This document shows, one piece after another, positions 7,349 through 14,839 of a stretch of 17,059 nt of DNA; positions within the stretch are counted from its first letter, which is position 1, and every line of letters begins with the position of its first letter. The stretch comes from an uncultured Oribacterium sp. (lineage in GTDB: Bacteria; Bacillota; Clostridia; Lachnospirales; Lachnospiraceae), in contig CAAGKO010000031.1 in the NCBI GenBank assembly GCA_900770445.1, positions 1 to 17,059 of the forward strand. Reading direction: 5' to 3'. The notes beneath the pieces were generated by a model that searched no databases, had not been told where the DNA came from, and saw only the letters and a list, made by a program, of their open reading frames with translations. A program made the position numbers and the translations under genes.

Positions 7349-8614
7349 ATGAAAACACCATATATCACACTGGATCAGGTGAAGGAAATCGCACAGACCT
7401 ACCCGACACCTTTTTATCTGTACGACGAGAAGGGCATTCGTGAGAATGCGCGGAAGGTATATAAGGCCTTCAGCTGGAACAAGGGCTTCAAGGAGTATTT
7501 CGCGGTCAAGGCGACCCCGAACCCGTCCATCCTTCGTATTCTGAAGGAAGAAGGCTGTGGTACGGACTGCAGCTCCCTCACCGAGCTTCAGATGTCCGAC
7601 GCCTGCGGCTTCCACGGCCACGACATCATGTTTTCCTCGAATGACACACCACTCGAGGAGTATAAGGTAGCGAACGAGCTCGGTGCCATCATCAACCTCG
7701 ATGACTTCACGAATATCCAGGAGCTGAAGGATACCCTGGGCAGCTTCCCGGAAACCATGAGCCTTCGCTATAATCCGGGCGGATACTTCCGCATCGCAAA
7801 CACCATCATGGATAACCCGCAGGATGCGAAGTACGGCATGACCACCGATCAGCTGATCGAGGGCTACCGTATCCTGAAGGAGGGTGGCGTCAAGCACTTC
7901 GGCATGCACGCCTTCCTCGCATCGAACACCGTAACGAACGATTACTACCCGACCCTTGCGAAGGAGCTCTTCGAGCTCGCTGTTAAGATCAAGGTAGAGA
8001 CCGGCGTCGCGCTCGACTTCATCAACCTCTCCGGCGGTGTCGGCGTGCCATACAAGCCGGACCAGAAGCCGAATGACATCGAGGCGATCGGCGAGGGCGT
8101 TCATCGCGTATTTGATGAAGTGCTCGTACCGCACGGCCTCGGCGACATCCGCATCTTCACCGAGATGGGCCGCTTCATGCTGGCACCATACGGCGCACTG
8201 ATCACGAAGGTCATCCATTTCAAGCATACCTATAAGGAGTATGCCGGTGTGGACGCCTGTGCGGTCAACCTCATGCGCCCGGCGATGTACGGTGCTTACC
8301 ACCACATCACCGTCCTCGGGAAGGAAAACGCGCCATGCGACCATACCTATGACGTGACCGGCTCGCTCTGCGAGAACAACGACAAGTTCGCCATCGACCG
8401 CGCACTTCCGGAGCTCGAGAAGGGCGACTACCTCTTCATCCACGACGCCGGCGCACACGGCTTCGCGATGGGCTACAACTACAACGGCAAGCTCTGGTCC
8501 GCCGAGCTCCTGCTCCGCGAAGACGGCTCCGTCAAGCTCATCCGCCGCGCTGAGACCCCGAAGGACTACTTCGCCACACTTGATATCGATGATTGTATGA
8601 AGAAGTACCTTTGA
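7349..8614 (+). CDS. lysA: Diaminopimelate decarboxylase
   Basis: A PLP-dependent fold-III (alanine racemase-like) decarboxylase that converts meso-diaminopimelate to L-lysine, the last step of lysine synthesis. The 421-residue protein has the PLP-lysine motif YFAVKATPNP with K54 near the N-terminus, the glycine-rich NLSGGVGVPY segment that binds the PLP phosphate, TEMGRFM, and near the C-terminus GSLCENNDKF, which fits the GxxCExxD motif supplying the catalytic cysteine, followed by HDAGAHGFAMGYNYNG. I start it at ATG 7349 because GTGGAGG (7338-7344) is correctly spaced; an in-frame TTG at 7316 has no ribosome binding site. Related decarboxylases of other amino acids share the fold, so the substrate is inferred from overall motif match. 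It lies alone between the pyk terminator and a long inverted repeat. No lysine riboswitch was recognised upstream. Confidence 0.88.
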   Translation: MKTPYITLDQVKEIAQTYPTPFYLYDEKGIRENARKVYKAFSWNKGFKEYFAVKATPNPSILRILKEEGCGTDCSSLTELQMSDACGFHGHDIMFSSNDTPLEEYKVANELGAIINLDDFTNIQELKDTLGSFPETMSLRYNPGGYFRIANTIMDNPQDAKYGMTTDQLIEGYRILKEGGVKHFGMHAFLASNTVTNDYYPTLAKELFELAVKIKVETGVALDFINLSGGVGVPYKPDQKPNDIEAIGEGVHRVFDEVLVPHGLGDIRIFTEMGRFMLAPYGALITKVIHFKHTYKEYAGVDACAVNLMRPAMYGAYHHITVLGKENAPCDHTYDVTGSLCENNDKFAIDRALPELEKGDYLFIHDAGAHGFAMGYNYNGKLWSAELLLREDGSVKLIRRAETPKDYFATLDIDDCMKKYL

Positions 8615-8631
8615 TATCAGATGATCATTCG

Positions 8632-8862
8632 TCGAGGAACCCGAAGGACTGTCGCCGGATACCATACGTAGAGGACGTGAATAAATCCAAATCGGACCCT
8701 TAGAACCAGTTAGTGAAATTTTCCTTGGCACCCTCTGCAACGCTGAGTTTTCATAAAGAAAACTCAGTGATTACAGAGGGCTTACTGGTTCTTAGGGTCC
8801 GATTTGTGATTTTTCCGGCCTCGGAGTACTGTGTATCCGGTGACAGCCCTCCGGGTTCCTGA
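8632..8862. repeat. Long imperfect inverted repeat between lysA and hisS
   Basis: Two arms of about 82 bp face each other. The outer blocks 8635-8662 and 8833-8860 match as inverted copies at 25 of 28 positions. The inner blocks 8689-8713 and 8781-8805 match at 23 of 25. Between them, 8663-8688 and 8806-8832 match only weakly. The centre contains another hairpin: CCCTCTG (8731-8737) with CAGAGGG (8774-8780), then CTGAGTTTTC (8743-8752) with GAAAACTCAG (8758-8767) around loop ATAAA. The whole folds into one rod-like hairpin on either strand. It holds no supported gene. It could be a MITE-like repeat or a structured RNA; it has no T-tail of its own, so it is not a simple terminator. Confidence 0.85.
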
Positions 8863-8913
8863 AAAATCGTCGCGTTTCGGCGAATTGCCGAGGCCTCGCA
8901 CCGTGCGAGGTTC

Positions 8914-8942
8914 TTGCGTATTTGCGCGACTGTTGTTATAAT
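8914..8942 (+). promoter_or_regulatory. Sigma-A promoter of hisS
   Basis: A perfect -10 TATAAT (8937-8942), extended by TG one base upstream (TGT before it), is 17 bp from a -35 of TTGCGT (8914-8919). Transcription would start near 8949-8950, leaving a leader of only about 28 bases, too short for a T-box riboswitch. Confidence 0.75.
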
Positions 8943-8977
8943 TAAAGGCCGTATTAACATTGATATGAGGTACAGCT

Positions 8978-10249
8978 ATGGCATTAAAGAAGAAACCGGT
9001 CACCGGTATGAAGGACATCCTCCCGAGAGAGATGGAGCTTCGCCAGTATGTTTTGAGCGAAATCCGCAGAACCTATAAGGAGTTCGGCTTTACAGAGATC
9101 GAGACCCCGGTCGTCGAGCACATCGAGAACCTGCTCAGCAAGCAGGGCGGCGATAACGAGAAGCTGATTTTTAAGGTACAGAAGCGCGGCGATAAGCTGG
9201 AAAGCGCATTCCAGTCCGGCGATCTGGATGCACTCGCAGATTCAGGCCTCCGCTATGATCTGACCCTTCCGCTGAGCCGTTTCTACAGCCAGAACCAGGC
9301 ACAGCTCCCGAGCCCGTTTAAGGCGCTCCAGATCGGACCGGTGTTCCGTGCGGATCGTCCGCAGAAGGGCCGTTTCCGTGAGTTCGTGCAGTGCGACATC
9401 GACATCTTCGGTGATGGCAGCAACGTCGCGGAGATCGAGCTGATCCTCGCCATCTCCACCCTGCTTAACCGCATCGGCTTCGGTGAGAAGTATAACTTCT
9501 CCATCGTGATCAACGACCGTGAGATCCTCCGCGGCATGCAGGCCTACGCCGGCTTCCCTGCAGACGATTTCGAGAAGGTCTGCATCAGCCTCGATAAGGC
9601 CGACAAGATCGGAAACGACGGCGTAAAGGCAGAGCTCCTTTCACTCGGCTATGAGGAGAGTGTCATCGATAAGTATCAGGCGCTGCTTGCGACCATCGGT
9701 ACCGACGCACAGGACATCCGCACCCTCGGTGAGAAGCTGAAGGATGTGCTCCCGGAGAGCGTCACCGACAACCTCGCCACCATCGTGGAGACGGTGGCAG
9801 CTGTCAAGAGTGTCCATGTAAAGGTCCTCTTCGATCCGACCCTCGTACGTGGTATGGGCTACTATACCGGTCCGATCTTCGAGATCCGTGCCGAGGGCTT
9901 CAGCGGCTCTGTCGGCGGTGGCGGACGCTATGACCGCATGGTCGGCAAGTTCACCGGTCAGGATACCCCGGCCGTCGGCTTCTCGATCGGCTTCGAGCGT
10001 ATCATCACCATCATGCTCGACGCAGACGAAAAGGTTCCGGGCGAGGGCGCGAAGGTAGCTTTCCTCCTCGATAAGAACCTCGACCGTGCGAAGACCGCCG
10101 AGGCGATCAACGAGGCGATGACACGTCGTCTTCAGGGAGAGACCGTTCTGGTATCCCGCATGAATAAGAACAAGAAGTTCCAGAAGGAGCAGCTTACATC
10201 CGAGGGATATACCGAGTTTAAGGAGTTCTATCAGGATTCGTTACAGTAA
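8978..10249 (+). CDS. hisS: Histidyl-tRNA synthetase
   Basis: A cytoplasmic class II synthetase that charges tRNA-His with histidine. The 423-residue protein opens with KKPVTGMKDILPREM and has class II motif 1 around residues 45-60, motif 2 in GPVFRADRPQKGRFREF (ATP-binding R124 and the R132-R134 loop), the histidine-specific segment LVRGMGYYTGPIFE (R291 to E302), the glycine-rich SVGGGGRYD and motif 3 VGFSIGFERI, followed by an anticodon-binding domain. The histidine-specific segment reads RGMGYYTG where many bacterial enzymes have RGLDYYTG, so the usual Asp is Gly294 here. ATG is preceded by ATGAGG at 8965-8970, 7 bases away. It has its own promoter and is followed 131 bp later by aspS in the same direction, a common pairing in Firmicutes. 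Confidence 0.96.
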   Translation: MALKKKPVTGMKDILPREMELRQYVLSEIRRTYKEFGFTEIETPVVEHIENLLSKQGGDNEKLIFKVQKRGDKLESAFQSGDLDALADSGLRYDLTLPLSRFYSQNQAQLPSPFKALQIGPVFRADRPQKGRFREFVQCDIDIFGDGSNVAEIELILAISTLLNRIGFGEKYNFSIVINDREILRGMQAYAGFPADDFEKVCISLDKADKIGNDGVKAELLSLGYEESVIDKYQALLATIGTDAQDIRTLGEKLKDVLPESVTDNLATIVETVAAVKSVHVKVLFDPTLVRGMGYYTGPIFEIRAEGFSGSVGGGGRYDRMVGKFTGQDTPAVGFSIGFERIITIMLDADEKVPGEGAKVAFLLDKNLDRAKTAEAINEAMTRRLQGETVLVSRMNKNKKFQKEQLTSEGYTEFKEFYQDSLQ

Positions 10250-10380
10250 GCGGATGCTATCCGCACGCGTCGCGTGATGGCGGAAAGATAAAAGCGGTGC
10301 CCGAGGGCACATGGAAGCATTATATTAAGAAGTAACTGTCCCGATCGACAGCGTAATCTATACATGAAGAGGTAAAAGCT
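10250..10380 (+). other. hisS-aspS intergenic region with consecutive small palindromes
   Basis: Directly after the hisS stop codon come GCGGAT/ATCCGC (10250-10264), CACGCG/CGCGTG (10264-10276), GTGCCC/GGGCAC (10297-10310) and CTGTC/GACAG (10336-10351). None has a T-tract, so they are not typical terminators, and hisS transcripts probably continue into aspS. TATATT near 10321 could be a -10 box, but no matching -35 is evident. No T-box is visible. Confidence 0.45.
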
Positions 10381-12195
10381 ATGGCAGAGTCTATGAAAGG
10401 TCTGCACAGAACGTGCAGATGTACAGAGCTTGACGAGTCCTATATCGACAGAGAAGTCACCATGATGGGCTGGGTTCAGCGCTCCAGAAACAAGGGCGGT
10501 CTGATCTTTACAGACCTTCGTGATCGTTCCGGTCTTCTGCAGATCGTGTTCGAGGAGTCCGAGTGTGGCACCGAGGTGTTTGAGAAGGCAGCGAAGCTGC
10601 GTTCCGAGTTTGTAATCGCGGTGACCGGTATCGTACGTTCCCGTGGTAAGGATGCAAACAAGGATATGAAGACAGGAAGCATCGAGATTTCTGCCAGAGC
10701 GCTTCGCATTCTCGCTGAGTCCGAGACGCCGCCATTCCCGATCGAGGATGGGATCCCGACGAACGAGAACACACGTCTCAAGTATCGTTACCTCGACCTT
10801 CGCCGTCCGGAGCTCGCGAAGCGCATCATGACGAGAGCGAAGATCGCCTATCTGATTCGCAGCTTCATGAGTGAGAACGGCTTCCTCGAGATCGAGACCC
10901 CGACCCTCATCAAGTCCACCCCGGAGGGCGCGAGAGACTTCCTCGTACCGTCCCGTATGCACCACGGCTCCTTCTACGCGCTGCCGCAGTCTCCGCAGCT
11001 CCTGAAGCAGCTCCTCATGGTATCCGGCTTCGACCGTTACTTCCAGCTGGCACGCTGCTACCGTGATGAGGATCTCCGTGCTGATCGTCAGCCGGAGTTC
11101 ACCCAGGTGGATATGGAGCTCAGCTTCGTGGATGTCGATGATGTCATCGAGGTCAACGAGCGTCTGCTGAAGTACATCTTCAAGGAGGTGTGCGATGTAG
11201 ACATTGAGCTTCCGATCATGCGGATGCCATGGATTGACGCGATGAACCAGTACGGCTCCGATAAGCCGGATATGCGTTTCGAGATGCTGCTTCACGATGT
11301 CACTGAGGTGGTGAAGGACTGTGGCTTCGGCGTGTTCTCTGCATGCGCGAAGGACGGCGGTATGATCAAGGGCTTGAATGTCAAGGGCCAGGCGAAGATG
11401 CCGCGTAAGCACATCGATAAGTACACCGAGCTCGTCAAGGGCTACGGCGCGAAGGGCCTCGCTTACCTCGCAATCAACGAGGATGGCAGCTATAAGTCCA
11501 GCTTCGCGAAGTTCATGACCGAAGAGGAGCTGAAGGCACTTTGCGCAGAGATGGGGGGTGAACCGGGCGACCTCCTCATGTTCGTATCCGACACGAAGAA
11601 CACGACCGTATGGAGCGCACTCGGTGCACTTCGTCTCCAGCTCGGTGCAGACCTCGACCTCATCGACCGTAAGGCATGGAAGTTCCTCTGGGTAACCGAG
11701 TTCCCGATGTTCGAGTGGTCCGATGAGCTCGGCCGTTACCAGGCGATGCATCATCCGTTCACGATGCCGATGGAGGAGGACCTCCCGATGATCGATACCG
11801 ATCAGGGCGCGGTACGTGCGAAGGCATACGATATCGTCCTCAACGGTACAGAGCTCGGCGGTGGTTCGGTTCGAATTCACCAGGCTGACGTTCAGGAGAA
11901 GATGCTTGAGAAGCTCGGCTTCACACCGGAGAAGGCGCAGAAGCAGTTCGGTTTCCTGATGCAGGCCTTCAAGTACGGTGTACCGCCTCACGCTGGTCTC
12001 GCGTACGGCCTCGACCGTCTCGCGATGTGGATGGTCGGCTCCGACACGATTCGTGACGTCATCGCCTTCCCGAAGATCAAGGACGGCTCCGATCCGATGA
12101 TGGATGCACCGGCTCCGGTATTTGATGAGTCACAGCTCACCGACCTCGGCATCGCTGTGGTTCCGGAGGAGGCAGAGGAGAAGACGGAAGAGTGA
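10381..12195 (+). CDS. aspS: Aspartyl-tRNA synthetase (bacterial type)
   Basis: A class II synthetase that charges tRNA-Asp with aspartate in the cytoplasm. The 604 residues have the bacterial layout: an N-terminal OB-fold anticodon-binding domain (about 1-110, with VTMMGWVQRSRNKGG and FTDLRDRSGLLQIVF), the start of the catalytic core at RYLDLRRPEL, TPEGARDFLVPSR, motif 2 CYRDEDLRADRQPEFTQ (Y227-Q242), an inserted GAD-type domain in roughly residues 290-420, and motif 3 GLAYGLDRLAMW ending in R546. Length and insertion match bacterial rather than archaeal or eukaryotic enzymes. Whether it is discriminating or also charges tRNA-Asn cannot be told here; no asparaginyl-tRNA synthetase or GatCAB gene is in view. 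GAAGAGG (10366-10372) precedes the ATG. The C-terminus ends in a Glu-rich tail. A strong terminator follows. Confidence 0.97.
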   Translation: MAESMKGLHRTCRCTELDESYIDREVTMMGWVQRSRNKGGLIFTDLRDRSGLLQIVFEESECGTEVFEKAAKLRSEFVIAVTGIVRSRGKDANKDMKTGSIEISARALRILAESETPPFPIEDGIPTNENTRLKYRYLDLRRPELAKRIMTRAKIAYLIRSFMSENGFLEIETPTLIKSTPEGARDFLVPSRMHHGSFYALPQSPQLLKQLLMVSGFDRYFQLARCYRDEDLRADRQPEFTQVDMELSFVDVDDVIEVNERLLKYIFKEVCDVDIELPIMRMPWIDAMNQYGSDKPDMRFEMLLHDVTEVVKDCGFGVFSACAKDGGMIKGLNVKGQAKMPRKHIDKYTELVKGYGAKGLAYLAINEDGSYKSSFAKFMTEEELKALCAEMGGEPGDLLMFVSDTKNTTVWSALGALRLQLGADLDLIDRKAWKFLWVTEFPMFEWSDELGRYQAMHHPFTMPMEEDLPMIDTDQGAVRAKAYDIVLNGTELGGGSVRIHQADVQEKMLEKLGFTPEKAQKQFGFLMQAFKYGVPPHAGLAYGLDRLAMWMVGSDTIRDVIAFPKIKDGSDPMMDAPAPVFDESQLTDLGIAVVPEEAEEKTEE

Positions 12196-12300
12196 TTCCG
12201 TTGTGCATCTGTGAGGCTGATGTCTACATGATGCACCTGCATCGAAAATGTCTCGCGGTGCTGCACGGCACTGCGATTCCGAATTTTCTGTGAAAAATAT

Positions 12301-12340
12301 AACCGGGACTTGCGCACTGTGCAGGTCTCGGTTTATTGTA
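12301..12340 (+). terminator. Rho-independent terminator of aspS
   Basis: AACCGGGACTTGC (12301-12313) pairs with GCAGGTCTCGGTT (12321-12333) through 13 pairs including two G-T wobbles, around a 7-base loop. A T-rich tail (TTTATTGTATATT) follows. It lies about 105 bp after the aspS stop codon. Confidence 0.8.
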
Positions 12341-12481
12341 TATTAGAGGCGCTTCATCTGAAGCATGATCGAATCTTACGGCATGGGCGAAGCCCTGCGT
12401 GCATGTAAGCATTGGCCTGCGAAAACAGACATCGATCAGAATAGAAAAGAAGGCGGCAGCCGCCGCGATGAGGAAACGAAT

Positions 12482-13150
12482 TTGAACAAGGAACAATTCC
12501 TGCATGATTTAACGGTCCAGCTCAACCTGAGCGTTTCAGATCAGGTGATTCGTGAGCAGATCGCATATTACGACAGCTATATCTGTGGAGAGGTCCGGAA
12601 GGGGCGCTCCGAGGCAGAGGTCATCGAGGAGCTCGGTTCACCGAGACTGCTGGCGAAGACCATCATCGATACCGCCGAGGCGGCGGGCGATCCGATCGCG
12701 AGCCAGGATGATGAAATCCGCGGCACGGTCGATCTCGAGCCGGATTCGGATGCCTTCGACCATTTCCGTGCGAACTACAGTGGCACCGGTGCGCGCAGCT
12801 GTCAAACCGAGGCAGAGGATGCGGAGACCGTGCGCCAGGGCTATGAGGACGAGAACCACCAGGAGCGCGAGAGCTACGCCGAGAACGGAAAGCGGAACGA
12901 CAGTGGCTGGAGCGACCCGTTCTACCGTCATCATAACGAGCGGAAGGCGCAGCAGAACATGGGCAGCAACGTGCACGTGTTCGATGCGAGCGGCTGGGGC
13001 TGCATCGCCGTCTTCATCATCTTCTTCCTGATATTCCAGGTCCTCGTGGGCCTCATCGGTGGTGTGCTGGCCTTCCTTTCGCCGGTACTGCTCCCATTGC
13101 TGGTGGTACTCGTCGTGCTCTGGCTGATCAAGGGCATCATCAATCACTAG
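12482..13150 (+). CDS. HAAS/DUF1700-like membrane protein
   Basis: A 222-residue protein of unknown function. Its first 70 residues (LNKEQFLHDLTVQLNLS, IAYYDSYICGEVRKGRSEAEVIEELGSP, LAKTII) match the pattern of HAAS/DUF1700 domains: short helices, a Tyr-Tyr motif, and an ExxVIxxLGxPxxxA stretch. An acidic, low-complexity linker rich in Glu, Asp and Asn follows (about residues 80-165), then a hydrophobic C-terminus with about two membrane helices (GCIAVFIIFFLIFQVLVG and then FLSPVLLPLLVVLVVLWLIKG). HAAS domains usually belong to membrane proteins encoded next to PadR-type regulators, but none is adjacent here. I choose TTG 12482 because ATGAGG (12468-12473) is well placed and the domain starts there; an in-frame ATG at 12365 has no suitable ribosome binding site. 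Confidence 0.75.
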   Translation: MNKEQFLHDLTVQLNLSVSDQVIREQIAYYDSYICGEVRKGRSEAEVIEELGSPRLLAKTIIDTAEAAGDPIASQDDEIRGTVDLEPDSDAFDHFRANYSGTGARSCQTEAEDAETVRQGYEDENHQERESYAENGKRNDSGWSDPFYRHHNERKAQQNMGSNVHVFDASGWGCIAVFIIFFLIFQVLVGLIGGVLAFLSPVLLPLLVVLVVLWLIKGIINH

Positions 13151-13311
13151 TCCGGCGTGTTTGCGACGCCCGGATGGATCCGTCATGCCCAGACGCCGGA
13201 AGGATCGGGCGTCAGGCTGCGCACGGCTTATAGCACCGCCTGTCCTGCCTGGACGAGCGACATTTATCGAACATCATCCCTTCGCACATTGTATTACGAA
13301 AGGTTTATATA

Positions 13312-14532
13312 ATGAAAACATTTGAACTGATTGCACCTTGCCATTTCGGTCTCGAGGCCGTCACGAAAAAAGAAATCATCAATCTCGGCTACGACATCAC
13401 GGAAGTCACGGATGGACGCGTGAGCTTCATCGGCGATGCGGACGCCATCGCGCGTGCCAATATCTTCCTCCGTACGACGGAGCGTATCCTGCTGAAGGTC
13501 GGCTCCTTCCGTGCAGAGACCTGGGAAGAACTCTTCCAGGCGACGAAATCACTCCCGTGGGAGAATTTCGTCCCGAAGGATGGCAGCTTCTGGGTTACGA
13601 AGGCGAGCTCCATCAAGTCGAAGCTCTTCTCGACCCGTGATATCCAGTCGGTTATGAAGAAGGCCATGGTTGCCCGCATGGGCGCGTACTATGGCGTTGA
13701 CTGGTTCGAGGAGCATGGCGCGAAGTATCCGGTACGTGTCTTTGCGTATAAGGATATCTTCACGGTCTGCCTCGATACCTCCGGTGAGTCTCTCCATAAG
13801 CGTGGCTACCGTCTGAAGCAGGGTCTCGCGCCGATCACCGAGACGCTGGCTGCGGCCCTCATCATGCAGTCCGGCTGGCGTGAGGACCACGCCTTCGTCG
13901 ATCCGATGTGCGGCTCCGGTACCTTCGTGATCGAGGCGGCCATGATCGCCGCCAACATCGCCCCAGGCATGGATCGTGCCTTCGTTTCCGAGGCGTGGAC
14001 GAACCTGATCGATAAGAAGTGCTGGTATAACGCACTCGACGAGGCGGATGAGGCCATCGACCAGACACTGCTCGAGACCGGTGTGAACCGCTTCGGGAAG
14101 AAGGTGGATATCCAGGGCTATGACATCAATCCGGAGGTGATTCCGGTCGCGCGAGAGAACGCAGAGCGTGCCGGTGTAGAGAAGATCGTGCATCTGCAGG
14201 TGCGTGACATCGCGAATTTCTCGCACAGCGGTAAGTTCGGTTATATCCTCACGAACCCGCCATACGGTGAGCGAATCGAGGATAAGCGGAATCTGCCGCT
14301 TCTGTACACCGAGCTGAAGGAGGCATATCAGGGGCTCGACAGCTGGTCCATGCACCTCATCACGGCCTGGGAGGACGCGCAGAAGTACCTCGGAAAGGCC
14401 GACAAGAACCGGAAGATTTATAACGGTATGATGAAGACCTACTTCTACAGCTACGACAAGCGCTATATCCAGCACTCTGCGCCGCATGATTTCCGCGGGA
14501 AGCCGGGCGTGGCCGAGCCGGCGAAGAGATAA
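13312..14532 (+). CDS. THUMP-domain class I SAM-dependent RNA methyltransferase (RlmL/YpsC-like)
   Basis: This 406-residue enzyme is predicted to methylate a guanine N2 position, most likely in 23S rRNA, using S-adenosylmethionine. The N-terminal FELIAPCHFGLEAVTKKEI and the region to about residue 160 fit a ferredoxin-like plus THUMP RNA-binding module. A Rossmann methyltransferase domain follows with the SAM-binding motif VDPMCGSGTF (D197 to F205), the acidic GYDINPEVI motif, and the catalytic NPPY (N315-Y318) typical of enzymes that modify exocyclic amines. It corresponds to the single-function N-terminal half of Escherichia coli RlmL and to Bacillus YpsC. The exact target base cannot be read from sequence. 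ATG 13312 follows ACGAAAGG (13296-13303). It has its own strong terminator and stands as a single gene. Confidence 0.9.
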   Translation: MKTFELIAPCHFGLEAVTKKEIINLGYDITEVTDGRVSFIGDADAIARANIFLRTTERILLKVGSFRAETWEELFQATKSLPWENFVPKDGSFWVTKASSIKSKLFSTRDIQSVMKKAMVARMGAYYGVDWFEEHGAKYPVRVFAYKDIFTVCLDTSGESLHKRGYRLKQGLAPITETLAAALIMQSGWREDHAFVDPMCGSGTFVIEAAMIAANIAPGMDRAFVSEAWTNLIDKKCWYNALDEADEAIDQTLLETGVNRFGKKVDIQGYDINPEVIPVARENAERAGVEKIVHLQVRDIANFSHSGKFGYILTNPPYGERIEDKRNLPLLYTELKEAYQGLDSWSMHLITAWEDAQKYLGKADKNRKIYNGMMKTYFYSYDKRYIQHSAPHDFRGKPGVAEPAKR

Positions 14533-14839
14533 TCCTGCCGCCCTGTCTGCTGTATGCAATGAAGCAGAGCAGAAAATCTGACAATACATTTAATACAGTT
14601 CGTGGAGCAGGCATGATCCACTTGCAAAGCCCCGTCAGCACGTAAACTGGCGGGGCTTTTCGTTGTATCAAATGAACGAAAAACAGGAATGATGTAAACG
14701 CTGGAAAGACGCGATGATGCGTGCACTGTATCTACGCTTCTTCGGTGGGCAGAATACTTCATGTCCGCGTATTCTCAGAAATGAATCTATGATAAAATAA
14801 TATGGAAGTAGTATTCTGATTATAGGAAGTGGAATAGAT
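14533..14839. other. Intergenic region between the methyltransferase gene and nnrE
   Basis: This 307-bp gap holds a minor dyad CTGCT/AGCAG near 14547-14567, the terminator, and a leader for nnrE. In the leader, AGAATAC (14751-14757) and GTATTCT (14769-14775) form a dyad, and GTATTCT recurs at 14811-14817. A -10-like TATGAT (14788-14793) or TAAAAT (14793-14798) lies between them, without a good -35. No tRNA or small gene is supported. Confidence 0.5.
14626..14662 (+). terminator. Rho-independent terminator after the RNA methyltransferase gene
   Basis: AAAGCCCCGTCAG (14626-14638) pairs with CTGGCGGGGCTTT (14647-14659) through 13 pairs with one G-T wobble, around an 8-base loop, then TTTTC. It is the strongest intrinsic terminator in the window and lies about 95 bp after the stop codon. 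Confidence 0.92.

Larger units (their letters stand above)
8615..8977. other. lysA-hisS intergenic region
   Basis: This 363-bp gap holds the long inverted repeat, then a small hairpin CGGC/GCCG (8879-8890), then CCTCGCA (8894-8900) pairing with TGCGAGG (8904-8910) followed by TTCTT, and finally the hisS promoter. The 8894-8910 hairpin might end lysA transcription weakly, but its tail is poor. No T-box motif (AGGGTGG-like) was found, although aminoacyl-tRNA synthetase genes of Firmicutes often carry one. Confidence 0.6.

Noticed and set aside
8632..8862. T-box riboswitch or 6S RNA as explanation of the long inverted repeat.
   Set aside because: No T-box motif is present. The structure is rod-like with near-identical arms and a base-paired centre, unlike the open central bubble of 6S RNA. 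No better known class came to mind.
12365..12481. Upstream ATG that would lengthen the HAAS-like protein by 39 residues.
   Set aside because: The nearest GAGG is about 16 bases upstream, too far, and the added residues do not resemble the family; TTG 12482 has a well-placed ATGAGG.
14595..14640. A tRNA-like look around GTTCGTGGAGCAGGCATGATCCAC.
   Set aside because: No acceptor stem, anticodon loop or T-loop arrangement can be formed; part of the region belongs to the terminator stem.
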